Positions 14,747 through 14,791 of a DNA stretch of 14,791 nucleotides are shown in pieces. This DNA is from Trueperaceae bacterium (GTDB lineage: Bacteria > Deinococcota > Deinococci > Deinococcales > Trueperaceae). The notes under the pieces were generated by a model, which was not told the origin of the DNA, did not search any database, and worked only from the letters and a program-made list of their open reading frames with translations. The DNA lies in NCBI GenBank assembly GCA_007121175.1, contig SKMG01000448.1, forward strand, positions 1 through 14,791, given 5' to 3'. Position 1 is the stretch's first letter. The number at the start of each line of letters is the position of its first letter. Made by a program: the position numbers and the translations under genes.

Positions 14747-14791
14747 CGGGCCTGGCGGCGGGACTGGGGGCCGCGTCGGCGCCGCTGGAGC
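14743..14791 (+). CDS. Possible start of a downstream gene, cut by window edge
   Basis: TTG at 14743 overlaps the dnaG stop as TTGA and opens a frame (MTGLAAGLGAASAPLE) that stays open to the right edge. Only 16 codons are visible, the start codon is rare, and there is no recognisable domain. A GGCGGCGGCG run precedes it but no real Shine-Dalgarno. This may be a coupled gene or chance. Confidence 0.2.
   Translation, partial: MTGLAAGLGAASAPLE

Noticed and set aside
1..14791. tRNA, rRNA, CRISPR array, insertion sequence or prophage signals
   Set aside because: No regularly spaced direct repeats, transposase motifs or rRNA landmarks were seen, and no cloverleaf-like segment stood out by eye; a covariance-model scan was not possible here.

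Overview
This window is GC-rich, tightly packed bacterial chromosome, about 14.8 kb. The RuvB protein (for example its [17 protein letters not shown] sensor-2 stretch), the solute-binding protein that begins its mature part with AQTVTVA after a short Sec signal, and the apt-like gene remind me of Deinococcota, possibly the Truepera lineage. That placement is inference from remembered protein families; I ran no search. I see no rRNA, tRNA, CRISPR array, insertion sequence or prophage, so this looks like core plus signalling chromosome rather than a mobile island.

Layout. Positions 1-12205 are read from the minus strand, in this transcription order: (a) MATE transporter (12205-10583), ruvB (10586-9588) and a DUF4388 / degenerate-receiver protein (9591-8524), chained by two 4-base GTGA stop/start overlaps; (b) after a 242-base gap with a good promoter and a 5'-UTR stem-loop, a carbohydrate ABC importer: solute-binding protein (8281-7001), a strong intercistronic hairpin, a MalF-like permease (6851-5760) and a MalG-like permease (5767-4916), closed by a terminator-like hairpin, with no ATPase gene; (c) a signalling pair: a 1119-residue CheB-CheR-PAS-PAS-histidine-kinase-like fusion (4611-1252) and, 36 bases downstream in the same reading frame, a PAS-PAS-GGDEF protein (1215 to beyond the left edge). 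The GGDEF reading frame runs off the window, which makes it easy to miss. Divergent on the plus strand from 12304 are an adenine-phosphoribosyltransferase-like gene and dnaG, then the possible first codons of another gene.

How they fit together. The importer genes form one functional unit, probably for a trehalose/maltose-type sugar, with differential expression likely set by the hairpin after the binding-protein gene. RuvB and DnaG are housekeeping DNA repair and replication proteins. The most interesting part is the signalling pair. The CheB and CheR active sites look intact, but the kinase-like C-terminus has Arg where the phosphoacceptor His should be and a broken G2 box, so it looks like a pseudokinase. 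Its partner has HGDEF instead of GGDEF yet keeps the c-di-GMP I-site. The two are separated only by one in-frame TGA. The DUF4388 protein likewise carries a receiver-like domain lacking key residues. Phosphotransfer-type domains kept without phosphotransfer residues therefore recur in this window.
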